Source: Heligmosomoides polygyrus polygyrus (lineage: Eukaryota; Nematoda; Chromadorea; Rhabditida; Heligmosomidae). Taken from it: a stretch of 64,000 bases of DNA. The stretch lies in NCBI GenBank assembly GCA_947396885.1, contig OX377202.1:21080001-21144000 (forward strand), written 5' to 3'. The notes beneath the pieces were generated by a model that worked only from the letters and a program-made list of their open reading frames with translations, did not search any database and was not told the origin of the DNA. The translations under genes and the position numbers were made by a program. This document shows, piece after piece, positions 19,670-31,253 of the stretch (position 1 is its first letter; each line of letters opens with the position of its first letter).

Positions 19670-20440
19670 TTAGACCGTCTGCACGTCCATCCACGCAATA
19701 TTAATGACCGCTGGACGGTCTGCAAAGTTGACATACGGAATCAAATGATCAACCATTCTTGATAGACCCAATACATATGATGACCGTTGGACGAGCTTTT
19801 TCAACGACGACCAGATAATCAATACCGATCAATGGTTCGTTTTTCCTTAATGCTTGAGGTACGAATCACGCGAGTATGATTGATGAGCTGATGAGAAACA
19901 CTAAATAAACGATTGAAAGCATAAATGACAGTGTTAATTAAGCAAGCGTTTCAAAATGCGCCGCGGATTTTACTCCTACTGGCTATCGTGGTGGGAATTT
20001 GAATACGTCTTTGGCCTGTACAATGATTAATAGTTGCCAGCTGATGGATAAGACAGCGTTTCGTCCTTCCCAGACAGGTGTGATACCGATTCACCTTTCG
20101 CGGAGATATTAAAGGGTTGATTGACCTGGGGGGAAATCCAAACCAAAAACGTGGAATCGAATGTACGCGACAGCCGGCGCTACTATGCGCTACAGGCTAA
20201 AGATTCTACTTTCAAAACATAGCCCGTCTCTCTATGTGCATCCGCGCAAAAATATGTGCTGGACGGGGTTCAAAGCGTACCCATGTATTGATAAAAAAGT
20301 CAACCAATCATTATCAAGGAAACCACAAACGAATGACGACCGCTGGACGGGATTTTGGAGAGGAGAAATGATAATGAGCTAATCGATATCGATCGATACC
20401 TCGATTACCATTAATGGTTGCGGTGCAACCCACGCGAATA
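19670..20440. repeat. Repeat family G copies flanking a reverse SINE-1
   Basis: The words TCCATCCACGCAATATTAAT and GACCGCTGGACGG occur at 19685, again in altered form near 20235-20265 and 20335-20355, and once near 3050-3110. Between them, 19940-20190 is a reverse SINE-1 copy. Confidence 0.5.
19940..20190 (-). mobile_element. SINE-1 element, reverse, diverged
   Basis: Minus-strand order: head complement CGACAGCCGGCGC near 20168-20182, then body words matching CAGCTGATGGATAAGACAGC near 20038-20057, and the 3' word GCGCCGCGGATTTTAC near 19956. More diverged than the copies at 27242 and 45635. Confidence 0.6.
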
Positions 20441-20702
20441 TAACGGCTGGTGAGAAGAATTGAATACAAGTAAATAATATCCGTCAACCATCCGTCATCA
20501 ATCGAAATTTTCCACTCCGGGGAAAAGCCCCACCCAGTAGATAGGCGGGAGGCTAGGGCAGGACTGCGCTGATTGATCTCGTGCCTTAGCGAACATGACA
20601 TCGATATGTTTACGTCATCACACCATTTCAAAAGGGTAAATAAACAAGAAATCAGATACGCATCGATTGGCATATTTATTTAATTATTTATCACGATGCA
20701 AG

Positions 20703-21755
20703 TGATCAGTGTGCGTGCTGGTATACCATCGCCCTACATCCGAGTTCTCGACGAATGCTTCTCGAACACATCGACTACCATCCAGCTGTTCGATCGAAAG
20801 CTTAAAATTCCTATCGGGAAAGGAGTACGGCAGGGAGACACGATTTCTCCCAAGCTATTCACAGCGGCACTCCAGGATGCCACGAAAGACTTGAACTGGG
20901 ACGTTAAAGGCTACCTTGTCGACGGTAAACGGATCACAACCTTCGCTTCGCCGACGATATTGTTCTCATCTCTACCAGCACGGCAGAAGTCGAGGAAATG
21001 CTGAACGAGCTCAATGTGGCAGGTATGAAGATTGGATTGGACATGAATATGTCCAAAACGCAGTTTATGGTCAACCAGTGGTGTGACACGGGACTCGTAA
21101 GGTTAAATGGAGTCGCTCTGCAACAGGTCGACTCCTACGTCTATCTGGAAAGAGAGCTGAACATGGATAACGACCTCGCTTCTGAAATCGCCCGCAGGAG
21201 ACGCGCAGCATGGGCAGCCTTCAGTTCGATTCGCGAACTCACCGATCAGGTCAAGGATCCCGGCCTCAGGGCCTCGATATTCAACGCCTCTGTACTGCCT
21301 GCGATGTGTTACGCGACGGAAACCTGGCCCGACAACAAGACAATCGCCAGAGCGATGCAAACTACGCATCGTGCACTGGAGAGATGTCTTCTGAGGACAA
21401 GCCTTCGTCAGCAATGGCAAGAAGGCCTACGAAGCTCGAAGCTACGGGAGAAGTCGCAATTAGCAGACCCGCTGCAGTACGTGAAGAAGCCCAGATATCG
21501 CTGGGCCGGACACCTGCTTCGACGAAGCGACGATAGATGGAGTTTCCGTGATGGCTTCCGAGAGACCATAAGAGACCACTGGGACGACCGCCAACGCGAT
21601 GGGCAGACTCATTCTCAAGATCTTTCAGAGAGCGGAGTCTGCCTCACTGGATGCAAGCAGCCAGAGTTCGAGCGGTCTGGAAGAGTTGTGGTCACCGCTG
21701 AGAAGACCTCCAGCCGATAAATGCACCATCAAAGTATCAAAGTAAGTAAGTATTT
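20703..21755 (+). mobile_element. RTE retrotransposon, 5'-truncated copy
   Basis: Starts inside the reverse transcriptase at GTGCGTGCTGGTATACCATC and ends with ACCATCAAAGTATCAAAGTA followed by a short AAGT-type tail. It is nearly identical to 44573-45620 of the fuller copy. Seen: GIPSPYIRVLDECFSNTST, GKGVRQGDTISPKLF, then MSKTQFMVNQW and RYRWAGHLLRR. A one-base loss near 20938 shifts the frame just before the FADD catalytic motif, and a deletion near 21545 shifts it again, so it is not functional. Truncation at the 5' end is typical of this element class. Confidence 0.9.
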
Positions 21756-21759
21756 ATTT

Positions 21760-22453
21760 ATCACTGCACATTAGTGCGCATTGCGAAAACATCAACAATA
21801 TCAACGTTTCGGTTCTGAAGTTATTTCGTCTTCATTTCCTAAAACTTTGGAGAGGAATATCGCAGTTTTCACACTCCACAATACGATCTAAATAAATTCT
21901 ATTCAACTAAGCACTCGTTCGTTTTACGGTCAGGTGATTAAACAGTCAAGAGAAGCCTTCATCATCACGTCCATGCCACAGAGAATCTCTAGAAAAAAGG
22001 ATGGAGGTGACGAATCCTGAGATTTTACATTTGAAAGCAGTCATACGGTCGAACAAAAAAAATACCAAATTCTATTCATAAAATCATTCTCTTCATTTAC
22101 GACGTAGTGATCAAACGGTCGAAATAAACGTAGACTGCATTCAAGCACATAAGCAAATAAATTAAGGCGCTTTGGCGAAGGAAACGTAGCTTTTTTTCGG
22201 CGGAGCACGAGTATAAGGGTTGCAGCACCTTGTAAGCTTGAGGTTTTCAATCAACACCTGAAGCGGGATAGAATACTTCGACTTTATAGCCGAGATCCAC
22301 CTCTACACTAGGATTATGCTAGAGTAGTGAGCTTTCGTATGAAAAAACCAAGAAAAAAATCATGGTCAAAAAGATACACCCCCCTCCAAACCCTATTGCG
22401 CCCTTATTTATAAGACAACAGACCAGAACAAGGTCTTTTATTCGGTGTTCTAG
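21760..22453. other. Undetermined stretch
   Basis: No exon that I can defend, though upstream exons of the gene ending at 22731 should lie here or further left. Confidence 0.3.
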
Positions 22454-22731
22454 AGGAAAATCAGCCGGGCTCGGCACCGTTAAAATCGGGTCAATGTGAG
22501 GAATCCTCATCGAAAATCGAAGAAAAACGCGTAGCGAATCAGGCTAAGAGGACGGGGCGACGCAGGTGGCCCGTTATCCGTCACGCTCTCCGAATCGATG
22601 GCGGTGACGACGAAAATTCGGGGCATTCGGTGAGATCAGCGGCCATCACCGCTCCAGACAGCCCACGGTGCATGATCGAAGACCAGACCACCGCTGATCA
22701 ACCGGCCGGCCACCTGACATTCGTCTCATGA
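22454..22731 (+). CDS. Terminal exon of an unrecognised gene
   Basis: After acceptor GTGTTCTAG (exon start 22454) an open frame entered with two bases runs 91 codons to TGA at 22729-22731. It includes ESSSKIEEKRVANQAKR, TGRRRWPVIRHALRIDGGDD and PRCMIEDQTTADQPAGHL, ending TFVS. It is hydrophilic, with a basic cluster followed by acidic and serine/threonine-rich parts, like a cytoplasmic tail. The GC content is clearly above its AT-rich surroundings, and no repeat in the window matches it. The C-terminal TFVS could be a PDZ-type ligand, but that is speculation. No family recognised and upstream exons not found. Confidence 0.45.
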
Positions 22732-23339
22732 CGGCTGGACACATGGGTCCTTTAACCTTGTCTAGCTATAACCGGGCTGTACTGAATCTTTGGTTTACAT
22801 TACTGACCAACTCATCGACCCCAGAGGGATGAAAGGCGAGGTTGGCCAAGGCGGGGTTCTCGAACCAAGAAGCTGGAGACGAGCGCAGGTGCCAGTAGTT
22901 TCCTATGGCTGCACTACCACAAGCAGTTGGCACACCACCGATATCCTATTACATGCGAAGGAGTCATTCTGTCCTTACGTCCGTGCGTTCGTCCGAGCGA
23001 AATTAATAGCCGCTCACAACATACAAAGCGAGTCATGAAACCGATCGATTTTATTGAATTTCGCGTGAATGACGTGAAAGCAAAGAGGAGGAGGCAGTAG
23101 CAGGCTACGCGATAAAAAGACAATATTGATCAACCAATCAATACCGATCGATATTACCTATTTGATAATGTGGAGCCAAAAAGGATCAGAATCAGACTCT
23201 TGATAATTAGGCAACACCGACCGATATGACCTGTTTGATGTGAACACAAGTGGAGGGGCGAAAGCAGGAGAGGCAATAAGAAGACAATATCGATGTCGAC
23301 AATCAATACCGATCGATATTAGCTATTTGATAATGTGAA

Positions 23340-23715
23340 CACAAAGAAGAAAGAAGGTCTCCGAAGCATCGAGAATCGTCGACGTTCCAAGACACTGTTA
23401 CATGGGCCAAGTAGTCAAAAATTAGGTGGGCCGCAGACACCGCTGGACGACTGGATTCCTCGCGATGCCTAGAGAACATCAGGACGCCCACCAACGCGCT
23501 GGTCGGATTTCTTTGTAAAAGCCGTGAACGAACGACATGGCGCTCGTCGTACCCTGGAAGAGGAGAATCCACTGGAGCACTCTGGCACGTGACAAAGACG
23601 AATGGAGACGCTGCTGGCGCCCGCTCATGCAACTCGATGATCAATGGGATTGAAAATGCAGGTGACACAGATGATCCAGGTGAACTCGAAGAACGAGCGG
23701 AAACAGGTTCATGAT
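23340..23715 (+). pseudogene. RTE 3' end fragment
   Basis: Plus-strand reading gives RPPTRWSDFFVKAVNERHGA and then, after frame changes, STLARDKDEWRRCWRPL, the usual C-terminal end of RTE polyproteins. The untranslated tail matches that of the chimera at 14502-14705. Frame changes and stops make it a relic. Confidence 0.75.
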
Positions 23716-23908
23716 AGGTAGACAATATCGATCAACCTATCAATATCTATCGTTATTACCTATTTGATGATGCAAACTTAAAAGGTGCAGAGGCAGAAGT
23801 TCACGATAACTAGACAGTACCGACTGATCAATATCGATCGATATCGCGTATTTAATGGTGTGGTATCTAAGCGGAGCAGAAGCAAGCTCACAGTTAGTAG
23901 TCAATATC

Positions 23909-24114
23909 GGCCCATGTCGAGAATGCGGCCAGCTTTGAATGGTTGGAAGCACCAGCCGCTCAGAACCAATCAGAGAGAAGAGTACCGACTAAACAGATCC
24001 AAGAGAACAGGATAGCGACCGTTCACGTCTTCTCCAAGTGACACACCCACTCAATGCGACCTGAGTGACCGGCATGTTTCCACCTCCTAATGCTTCTAAC
24101 ATTTACGACTAGGA
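23909..24114. mobile_element. MITE-2 element
   Basis: Left end CCCATGTCGAGAATGCGGCC, right end ATTTACGACTAGGAC, matching the family form TAGTCGCGAATGTGGGCAGC with drift. Inner CAGAACCAATCAGAG on the left side. Confidence 0.6.
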
Positions 24115-24301
24115 CACGTATATCCTTCGGCCAATCAATATCGATCGATAACACCTGTTTTGCATGGAGTACATCGTATTAGGCGACGGTCGTTATGTGG
24201 ATTTGCGAATCTTACAAAAGCATCCAGAATCGGTAAGCAGTTACCAAAATCGATCGATTACTATCGATTTCTGGGCCCGAGCCTCTCCGACTGCTAGTCT
24301 A

Positions 24302-24418
24302 AGCCCTAGTTTATATTTGCGCGGCGCGGCATCACTATCGCCATAGACATCAATTTTTCACGCCCCGGTCGATATCCATCCCGACTATGATGCCGCGCAG
24401 CGAGTATAAACTAGGGTT
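24302..24418. mobile_element. TAA-flanked foldback element
   Basis: Ends GCCCTAGTTTATA and TATAAACTAGGGT lie between TAA on both sides. The interior has GCGGCGCGGCATCACTATCG and a GATATC-containing inverted part. Same family as 31254, 50594 and, with other termini, 53633 and 61063. Confidence 0.8.
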
Positions 24419-24421
24419 AAG

Positions 24422-24530
24422 ACCCCGTTTAAAGTTCGACGCCGAACGATTGATTGAACAATGCAATCGATCGATTTCGACACCATACATGCGCCATCAC
24501 ATCGCTCGGTCAGAAGTATAAATGGGGATT
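24422..24530. mobile_element. Second foldback, sharing the TAA with the previous one
   Basis: Left end GACCCCGTTTAAAGTTCGAC, right end GAAGTATAAATGGGGAT followed by TAG. It starts immediately after the TAA that closes the element at 24302-24418, so the two are inserted back to back. Confidence 0.65.
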
Positions 24531-24534
24531 AGCG

Positions 24535-25290
24535 ACAGCGCTGACTGCTGGTGGAATCACTTAACTCTGAACCCAAGAATATTCTGAATACATGGCGCAC
24601 TCCAGCAGCTATTACTGGAGAGCATTTTCAATGCTCATGCATTTTTGGCAAAATATTAGAAAAATAGAAAACAACAACAGAACACAAAGAGAATATCATG
24701 GGAGTAGACGGTGCTCCCTACTTTTTGGCGTAGTTTTTACGGGCTAATGCCTACAAAGTATTTATTTAATACAAATAAGCTGTGATTTTTTTTAAAGCAT
24801 CTAACAAAGGGAAAAATTCTGAAGAGCTAAAACGAGCGATAAGAAGGTATCCGGCATCTTCGACGTCTATTAGCGATAGAAGGCGAAGGCGCGCCACAGT
24901 CGTCACATTCGTCAAATAAACGCGTTTCGCCGCTCAAACAGAAACACCGGCAGACCGACCGATGAGATCAGACCGTGAACCAGTTCATACACGAATCGAT
25001 TCTAATCAGCCTGCGCTTTAAGCTGCACTTTTAGGGCATTTTTTCTGAGTTGTAAAGAAAGAACGCGGCCGTGAAGTTCCACATTTACACTGAAATTGGC
25101 CCACGGGGCCTTTTTTCTTCAACATTCAATATTTGAGTGAAAAATTGAAATTTAGATCCGCCCAGTCCGTGACAAATTCGAATTATAAACATCGACCCTA
25201 TGTTAATAGACCACATTTCTGTTCTCACGAAATAAACTGATCCTTTTCTAAACATGAACTGAAAACGAATTAGCAAAACTGAAAGATCTC
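24535..25290. other. Undetermined stretch
   Basis: Around 24830-24925 several frames on both strands are open (plus: ending RRRRRATVVTFVK; minus: LFDECDDCGAPSPSIANRR or TNVTTVARLRLLSLIDVED), so coding is possible, but I cannot choose a frame or splice sites. Confidence 0.3.
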
Positions 25291-25570
25291 TAGATTCTTG
25301 GTTCCGGTCGCGAATGTGGGCAGCATTGGGAGGAGCGAACGTAAAATAAACCGTTTGTTCACGAAACTCTTATCCGGGTTAGCTATAGAAAAGCTTTACA
25401 GCTTACATCAAAGTCCAATAAGGCGAACATCGTCTCGTATCTTGGCACTCTGGAGATTGCGCCGTGCGTTTCCGCAGCGTTTCGCACAATTTCTCTAACT
25501 GATTGGTCGTCACTTACTTAGAGTTTTTCAAATAAGCATAGCGTAGATTTACACAATCAGATAAACCGTT

Positions 25571-25730
25571 GGACCGAGTCGCGAATGTGGGCAGCATTGG
25601 AAGGTTAGAATGCGTCTGCCAACAGACTGTATCGAATAGGCACGCCACTCAGAAAAGGCGTGAACGTGCGTTTCCGATTGGCTCGCGCGCGCCCACCTCT
25701 CAATGCTTTCCACATTAGCGACATGCATCA
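25571..25730. mobile_element. MITE-2 element
   Basis: Left end GAGTCGCGAATGTGGGCAGC, right end CAATGCTTTCCACATTAGCG. A solitary left end of the same family lies at 25296-25335. Confidence 0.8.
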
Positions 25731-25774
25731 ATTATTGCTACGATTCCTAGAAGCCGATAACACCATTCTCACTT

Positions 25775-26590
25775 TAAACTTGACACTCTTAATTTTAAAC
25801 CGGACATTTTCAAAAATTTAAAAAAGGACACCATCAGAAATAAGCAAAAGCGGAAATAAACAAATAAACGGACATTTTGCAAACAAAGTCAGTCTATATG
25901 AAAGCTTAATGAAGTCGAATTATATTTTCAAAGCAGTTTTTTAATTATTGTTTTTGCTTTTTTTCAATATTTATTTATTGCTGACTTTTGCGGAGTGTCT
26001 TAAGGAAAAATAGCTCCTACATTTGAATAAACGCAAAATTCTTTTCATAAGAGCTCGAAGAAGGTCTTCAGGTTTGTCCTGACGTGCTGGTGATCGATGA
26101 ATTTGCTGGTGGAGGGACTGCGCTGTGCACTCTTGCTACACATTGCTTTATCCACTGGAATGATAGTGTGATTGCCGTCCACATGGCTATAAATAGGTAA
26201 ACAGCAAAAACGACCACAATAGAAGAAATACATTATTCTCCGCTGCACAACTATAGATATACAGCATTTACACTATCAATCGAATAAACACTGCAATGTA
26301 CTGAACGAGCGCACGGCACAACCTCTTCACATGAGCAATTTTTTATTTTGGAGTACTTCAAAATAATGACAAAAAACATTTTTTGGGCAAAGAGGATGGG
26401 AATTGTATGTTTACAATAAAGATGTATACGTTTTTTCTTAAAACATGTTGATCAGGTAAGTTTTTTTTACATACAATTTCCCTTAAAACAAAAAAAATTA
26501 GTCTGCCTTCGTTAAAACTGTCTATTTTGACTTTAGATAAGTTTACTTTGGTTAGAAAAATGTCCGGTTTAAAAACCTGTCAGGTATAAA
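25775..26590. mobile_element. Family E element, partial
   Basis: Bounded by AAACTTGACACTCTTAATTT-type left words and, at the right, AAAATGTCCGGTTTAAAAAC. Non-coding and AT-rich. More diverged than the copies at 26675, 47385 and 52980. Confidence 0.45.
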
Positions 26591-26674
26591 ATGAAACGTG
26601 AACTATCTAAGTATTATTTTTATTTTTATAATAATGTATACCATTTCCATTTTTTTATAATGTATACCATTTTC

Positions 26675-27790
26675 AAGTCAATCTGGACACTCTTCTAAGC
26701 TAGCCTCTTTTAACTTTGAAAATCGAAGCGGACCCTTCCGAACTGAAATGAGCTTCTTCTACATTATACTAGACTCCCCAAAAAGGTAGAATAATTTTTT
26801 GTCAAGTAAAATTTCTTCGAAGTTTTAGTTCACCTACCGAAAAAGCGAACACACTGTTTGAAATTATAAAATTCTCCTTTTTTTTAGGAAAATTATGGTT
26901 TAAACATATTTTCAAGAAAATGAAAGCGTCTATTTCTATGGCCAAAGAAGAAATAGATTGCCCCATGCCTTCGTCCAACACGTCGCAACATTTATTCGAT
27001 TTTTGGCAAAATTTGTGTTTACATAGAGTTTCATACTTGTAAACGATAAAACAAAAACAATTTAAAGAACACTCATGTCCCCATTTTGATGCTTCATGTA
27101 AGCAGCATTTACGCTATGAATCAAATCCAAATCGCGACCAGCTTTTCGAGTGCCTGGCGCGATCTAGCCTTTTAATCCGCTACATGATTGCTGTCTTGTT
27201 GTGCTTCAAAATAAGTTTAATCGTCTAATTTATTTAATTTTAGGGCGCGTGGAGCGCAGTCGGAGGAGGCGCCGGCTGTCGCCTGCACCCGATACCAGGT
27301 TCCTGGATCGGATTTCCCGCCCAGGCCAACCAAACCTTCCATCCCTCCGCGGTAGGTGAATTGGTACGAGACTTGTCTGGGAAAGATAGAGCGCTGACTT
27401 GTTCATCGGCTGGCCACCGCAAGTCATTGTATGGCTAAATACACGTTCAAGCCGCCTCTACGACTTCCCGTAGAAGCAGAATGCGTGGCGCATCCCAAAG
27501 AGGATTGAATAACGCTGTCCTTTATCTTTATCTTATCTAATTTATTAAATTTACTATTTTTTCAAAATATAAAAACCGTATAAAATTACTACACTTATTG
27601 GGGCAGGTCAACAAAAAGATTTCAAAGAAAGTTATACCGAATTTCCCTTGAACAAAAATTATTAACCTGCTTGAAGGTCATTTCACTTTAGAATAGTTCG
27701 CTTTGGATTCAAAAGTTTTAGCTTAGCTTAGAGTAATGTCCAATTGGATTTGAAAAGTATGCAATTCGAGGTGAAAATGGCATGTAAGAG
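26675..27790. mobile_element. Family E inverted-repeat element with a SINE-1 inserted
   Basis: Left arm: TCTGGACACTCTTCTAAGCT, then AAATGAGCTTCTTCTAC and CCCCAAAAAGGTAGAATAA. Right arm: complements of the same words (TTCGCTTTGGATTCAAAAG, GCTTAGAGTAATGTCCAAT). The interior words CCCCATGCCTTCGTCCAACA and GATGCTTCATGTAAGCAGCA recur at 47700-47850. A SINE-1 sits inside at 27242-27535. Confidence 0.7.
27242..27535 (+). mobile_element. SINE-1 element, best copy
   Basis: About 290 bp. The head GCGTGGAGCGCAGTCGGAGG is tRNA A-box-like, and 50 bases later AGGTTCCTGGATCGGATTTC is B-box-like. The body carries GTAGGTGAATTGGTACGAGA, GTTCATCGGCTGGCCACCGC and the 3' word GCGTGGCGCATCCCAAAGAG. There is no poly-A. 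It ends in a TTTATCTTTATC-type run. Non-autonomous, probably transcribed by RNA polymerase III, with mobilising partner unproven. Confidence 0.75.
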
Positions 27791-28066
27791 AGATTTTAAT
27801 ATTTTTGAACAAAAGACTACCTTGTCGTTGTTAAAAAAAGTGTTTATTTTGATTTTAGTGACGGGTGCTTATGCTCGAAAACTGTTCAGCTTAAGGTAAA
27901 GGTGGTGTAATAAACATTTAAAAAATAAAATCGTTGAAACAAAAAGTTACTTTGAAATTCTCAAATCGTCTCCATTGCAGCCTTAAGGTCATCCACCCAG
28001 CCCAGAAGGAATCGGTCTTATTTGAAAAGTGTCCATTTCGATTTGAAGAGCCCAGCTTGACGTCAG

Positions 28067-28836
28067 AATGGCCGTCAACCCTGGCTACAGCATCAGCGGC
28101 GCTTGGTTCTGCAATTCGTTCACATCACGACTGCTCGTTCTCAGATGAAATCACCCAAAGTGCTTCAGACGAGAGATTTCCTGTGAATCGAGAGGCTTTT
28201 TCCGTCGAAGCGCTCCTCGAAGCATTCGGCCACTTATCGCAGCCATATGAGCCACCGGCTAAGCCTGTCGTCCGTTTCGGGAGAGGAAATGCGGATGGAA
28301 GGTCGATGCCCTTTCGAGTGCCGCTCTTAAAAACGGCGCTATATCATTATGGATAATGCGCACCGCCGGAGCTTTCTCCTCCATCTAGCCGTTCCTCCGA
28401 TTTCACTGCTCCGGGGATACAGTATGACGGGGGTACTGTAACTCCTGCCTAATTGTAAGACAGATTTAGCCTGACGGCCTCTACGAATACCCGCCAGGGT
28501 CTCCAGGAGCCCCTGCGGACGCTTCGCGACGACACGTCAATGAGATTGACGGCGAGGAGTCTTCCTGGAAAACAACGCTCTTCGGAAGTAAGTCGACCGG
28601 CCCATGAAATCTCCTATTCAGCCCCATTCAAAGGGCGCATTAATACTTGACGAGTTGGCCGAGGCGTCGAGGCGACTAGACGTCGACGTTGAGGGTCCAA
28701 AGGAGTCCATAACAGCCACGAAGGCTTTATCCTCCTTGAAAGCCGCTGAGGCCGTAGAATGGGATATAGGAAGGGATGGACGACTACGTCTGCTCGCCAG
28801 TACGTTGAAGCAAAGGTGGAAATTGGAAAACGGCAG
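28067..28836 (+). CDS. Multi-exon fragment of an unrecognised gene
   Basis: Four likely exons: 28067-28301 (acceptor GACGTCAG, donor GTCGAT), 28389-28432 or -28437 (acceptor CCATCTAG), 28470-28587 (acceptor AGATTTAG, donor GTAAGT) and 28622-28836 (acceptor CTATTCAG, donor GTATTT). Best frames by guanine-first codon bias read SVEALLEAFGHLSQPYEPP, then GLYEYPPGSPGAPADASRR with NEIDGEESSW, then ALILDELAEASRRLDVDVEG and LKAAEAVEWDIGRDGRLRLL. The last exon looks strongly coding. The phases do not fully agree: the best frame of 28470-28587 leaves one base, while the best frame of the last exon starts on a codon. An exon edge must therefore be wrong or a frame change is present. The intron between the second and third exons would be only 32-37 bases. 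No family recognised. Confidence 0.4.
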
Positions 28837-28952
28837 GTATTTTCGCGACCGAAATGATACCGGATCATCATGGACAGTTACAATAATATTAAGGATTGGA
28901 ATTAGAATGCATGGCTTATCCCGATCTGCTTGAGCACAACAAAGACATAACA

Positions 28953-29005
28953 AAAATGCCAAGCGACAGTTCCGCGTTTCACGAGGAACTGTCGCTTGGC
29001 ATTTT
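28953..29005. ncRNA. Perfect 21-bp hairpin (small RNA precursor or micro-foldback)
   Basis: Arms at 28953-28973 and 28985-29005 are perfectly complementary over 21 bases (arm core GCCAAGCGACAGTTCC) with an 11-base loop (GCGTTTCACGA). It lies about 115 bases after the last exon of the gene fragment at 28067-28836. The perfect stem is shorter than a normal microRNA precursor (usually about 60-80 bases with bulges), so a very young inverted duplication is equally likely. Confidence 0.4.
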
Positions 29006-29029
29006 GTGTAAAACTTGTGTAAACGATGG

Positions 29030-30360
29030 AACACATCTGTGGACGGAATGATTCTGAAGCTCTCGACGGTCAACTGCCGATGAACACGAATGATCACAAC
29101 ACTCGTAGCGATCAACTGGAAAGACAACTATAGTTCACCGGTGAAATTTCACTGGTAGGTGAGCGGAATTTCGTGAGCAGTGGAATCAATCATATTGCAA
29201 GGCAGTGTGAAATGAGCTGTAGAAATTTCGGGGAATTTCAGGAGAAATACTATCCACCTGCCGGTCATTTTCTTCGGTGAACTACATACAGTCGCACTTC
29301 CAGTCGACCGCTAGGAGTTTTAGAGTTACCCTGGCAACTTCCGACCTTTTTTAGGCAGTAAACAGAATCAAACCTAAGGCGCCCAAACGATGGAGCAAGA
29401 CTGTGGAAGAACTGGCGTATCAACGCGAACCAAATCGAGAACGGTTCGGCTTAAAATCCCGTTGAGCTGCAGGTGGAAAGCCGTTCACCTCTAAACGAAA
29501 ATCCGGTCATCGATCGGTGAATTTCATACGACGACTACATGCTCATGCGCTGCGTCGAAACCTCACCGCAGTTGACCGCTGGGTGTATCAACGTCGCGAT
29601 AGCTGATTTCTGGATTTAAGATGACGGCGTAATGGAACGCGTAATTTGTGTCAGTAGGTAGAAGCGTTTCACTGTAAACGCTAGGCGCGAAGCAAATGAA
29701 GACAGGTCTCGCTACTGTTGAACTACCGGTCACCTTGGGCGAAAATCCGGTCACCTATCGGTGAGTTTCACACCAGATAACTACATGACCAGGTGCTTCG
29801 TCAGAACGTCAACCGCGGTTCACCGCTAGATGTAATCGTCCTACATGAATGCCATTGTTCTACTATGACTTTTTCTCAGACACTCGCAAAAGTCAACTGA
29901 AAGGGCAACAGTTCACCGAAGGAGTTGACCAGTAGTTGAACAGGATTTCTCACAAAATTCAACGAAATTTTTATGGTGAGAGTTTGAAAAGTATTTTCCG
30001 CCACATTTTATCCCGTTTCAAACTCCCGCTCAATGTGAAAGTTCGACTGCTGATGAAATTCCGCTCACTTACCGGTGAAGTTTTGCTGGTGAACTACAGT
30101 TGCCTTTCCAGTTGACCGTTGTGAGTGTCTGAGATAAGATGATGGCGTAATTTAGCGTGTAAATTGTGTCACTACATAAAAACGTCACACTGTAAACACC
30201 AGGCGCGAAACAAATGAAGATTGGTCTTGCTAAAATGCTGTTGAACTGTAGGACGAAAGCCGGTCTCCTCTGGGAGAAATCCGGTCACCTATAAGTGAGT
30301 TTCAAATGACGTCTGCATGTATATGCGCTTCGTCGAAATTGCATCCGTAGTTGACCGCTG
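29030..30360. repeat. Palindrome-rich repeat family H cluster
   Basis: Words such as GAAAATCCGGTCACCTATCG, GGTGAGTTTCA, CGGTCAACTGC and TAAACGCTAGGCGCGAA recur in order two to four times (near 29490-29560, 29690-29830 and 30120-30360). Many of them are small TCACC...GGTGA palindromes. No coding is supported. Confidence 0.65.
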
Positions 30361-31250
30361 CGGCAGCAGAAAAATTAGCGTAGTGATAACTGAGATTTTC
30401 CTCAAAGGACAGTCTCCTTGCTTCTCCCTAGGCTCTTCAGAAGATCTAAATAAAGAGCTCCACGAAATTCTGGCAATCCCATGGGGATCCAGAACGCTAT
30501 CCTAAGCCACCGAATGAGCCTGTTCGCATAGAATTTCAAAGCCGTTGCGTTGTTTCTCGTTAAATATTCATGAACACTACGCCGACATGACTAGCTTCGG
30601 AACAGCCACTACCATCGCCGCCGCCGCCTCCGACGACGACATTCACGAAACGAACGACAGACCGACTGGCCCAGGGCGGTCGTTAGAATGCGTTGCGAGG
30701 AAGGACGACTTACACAGAAGAAACGCCGTCTCGAAATCCGCTCGCCATAATACCCGTGGGAGACGGAGACGACGACGACGAGTGACGGTGGTGATTTCTC
30801 AACGCACTCAGCACTCGGGGAGGCTTACCCTTTCTCACCACCGGAGTGCAGAGTATCAGGATGGAGAAAGCTTAGAATGGGTCGCGATGGTCCGACGAGT
30901 ATTCAGAGGGGGAAGTTACTCTTTGGAAAGGAAAATATCTTCATGTCTTCCAGTCCAATCGGGTTCGGCGGTCGTGCAAAACGATACCACATAGAGAAGC
31001 TTTTGGCGGTGAACTGCTGGCGAATGTCTCACATGTCTCTCTATCCGACGGTACTGATTATTGGTCGCAACAATTTGAATTTCGGACGACCTCGCAAAAA
31101 TCGCGCGCTTCCGCCAAAGCGGGAGCACAAGCTTAGATGTAAAGGCGGATCTCGGCCTATAGCTCTGTTCAGCTCCTTATTATTGTTCGTTTTTTCCTCT
31201 TTTTGCTGGCCTTTTCGTTGTCGTTGTTCTTTACGGATGAACGTGCATAA
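30360..31250. other. Undetermined stretch, partly GC-rich
   Basis: A plus-strand frame at 30545-30994 (alanine- and arginine-rich, with GRRRRRRRV) is open for 149 codons. The composition is biased, two other frames are also largely open, and I see no splice sites that fix it, so I do not call a gene. Confidence 0.3.
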
Positions 31251-31253
31251 GAA

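Larger units (their letters stand above)
23110..24160. repeat. Interspersed ATCGATCGAT-centred repeat
   Basis: A unit of about 60 bases with AATCAATACCGATCGATATT and CCTATTTGATAATGTGAAC occurs near 23120, 23285, 23722, 23815 and 24130. Relatives occur near 19835 and 20380. The centre is self-complementary. The RTE tail at 23340-23715 lies inside the array. Confidence 0.65.

Noticed and set aside
30545..30994. 149-codon plus-strand frame with an arginine run
   Set aside because: Biased composition with several frames open at once. No start context, splice sites or motif decides it.
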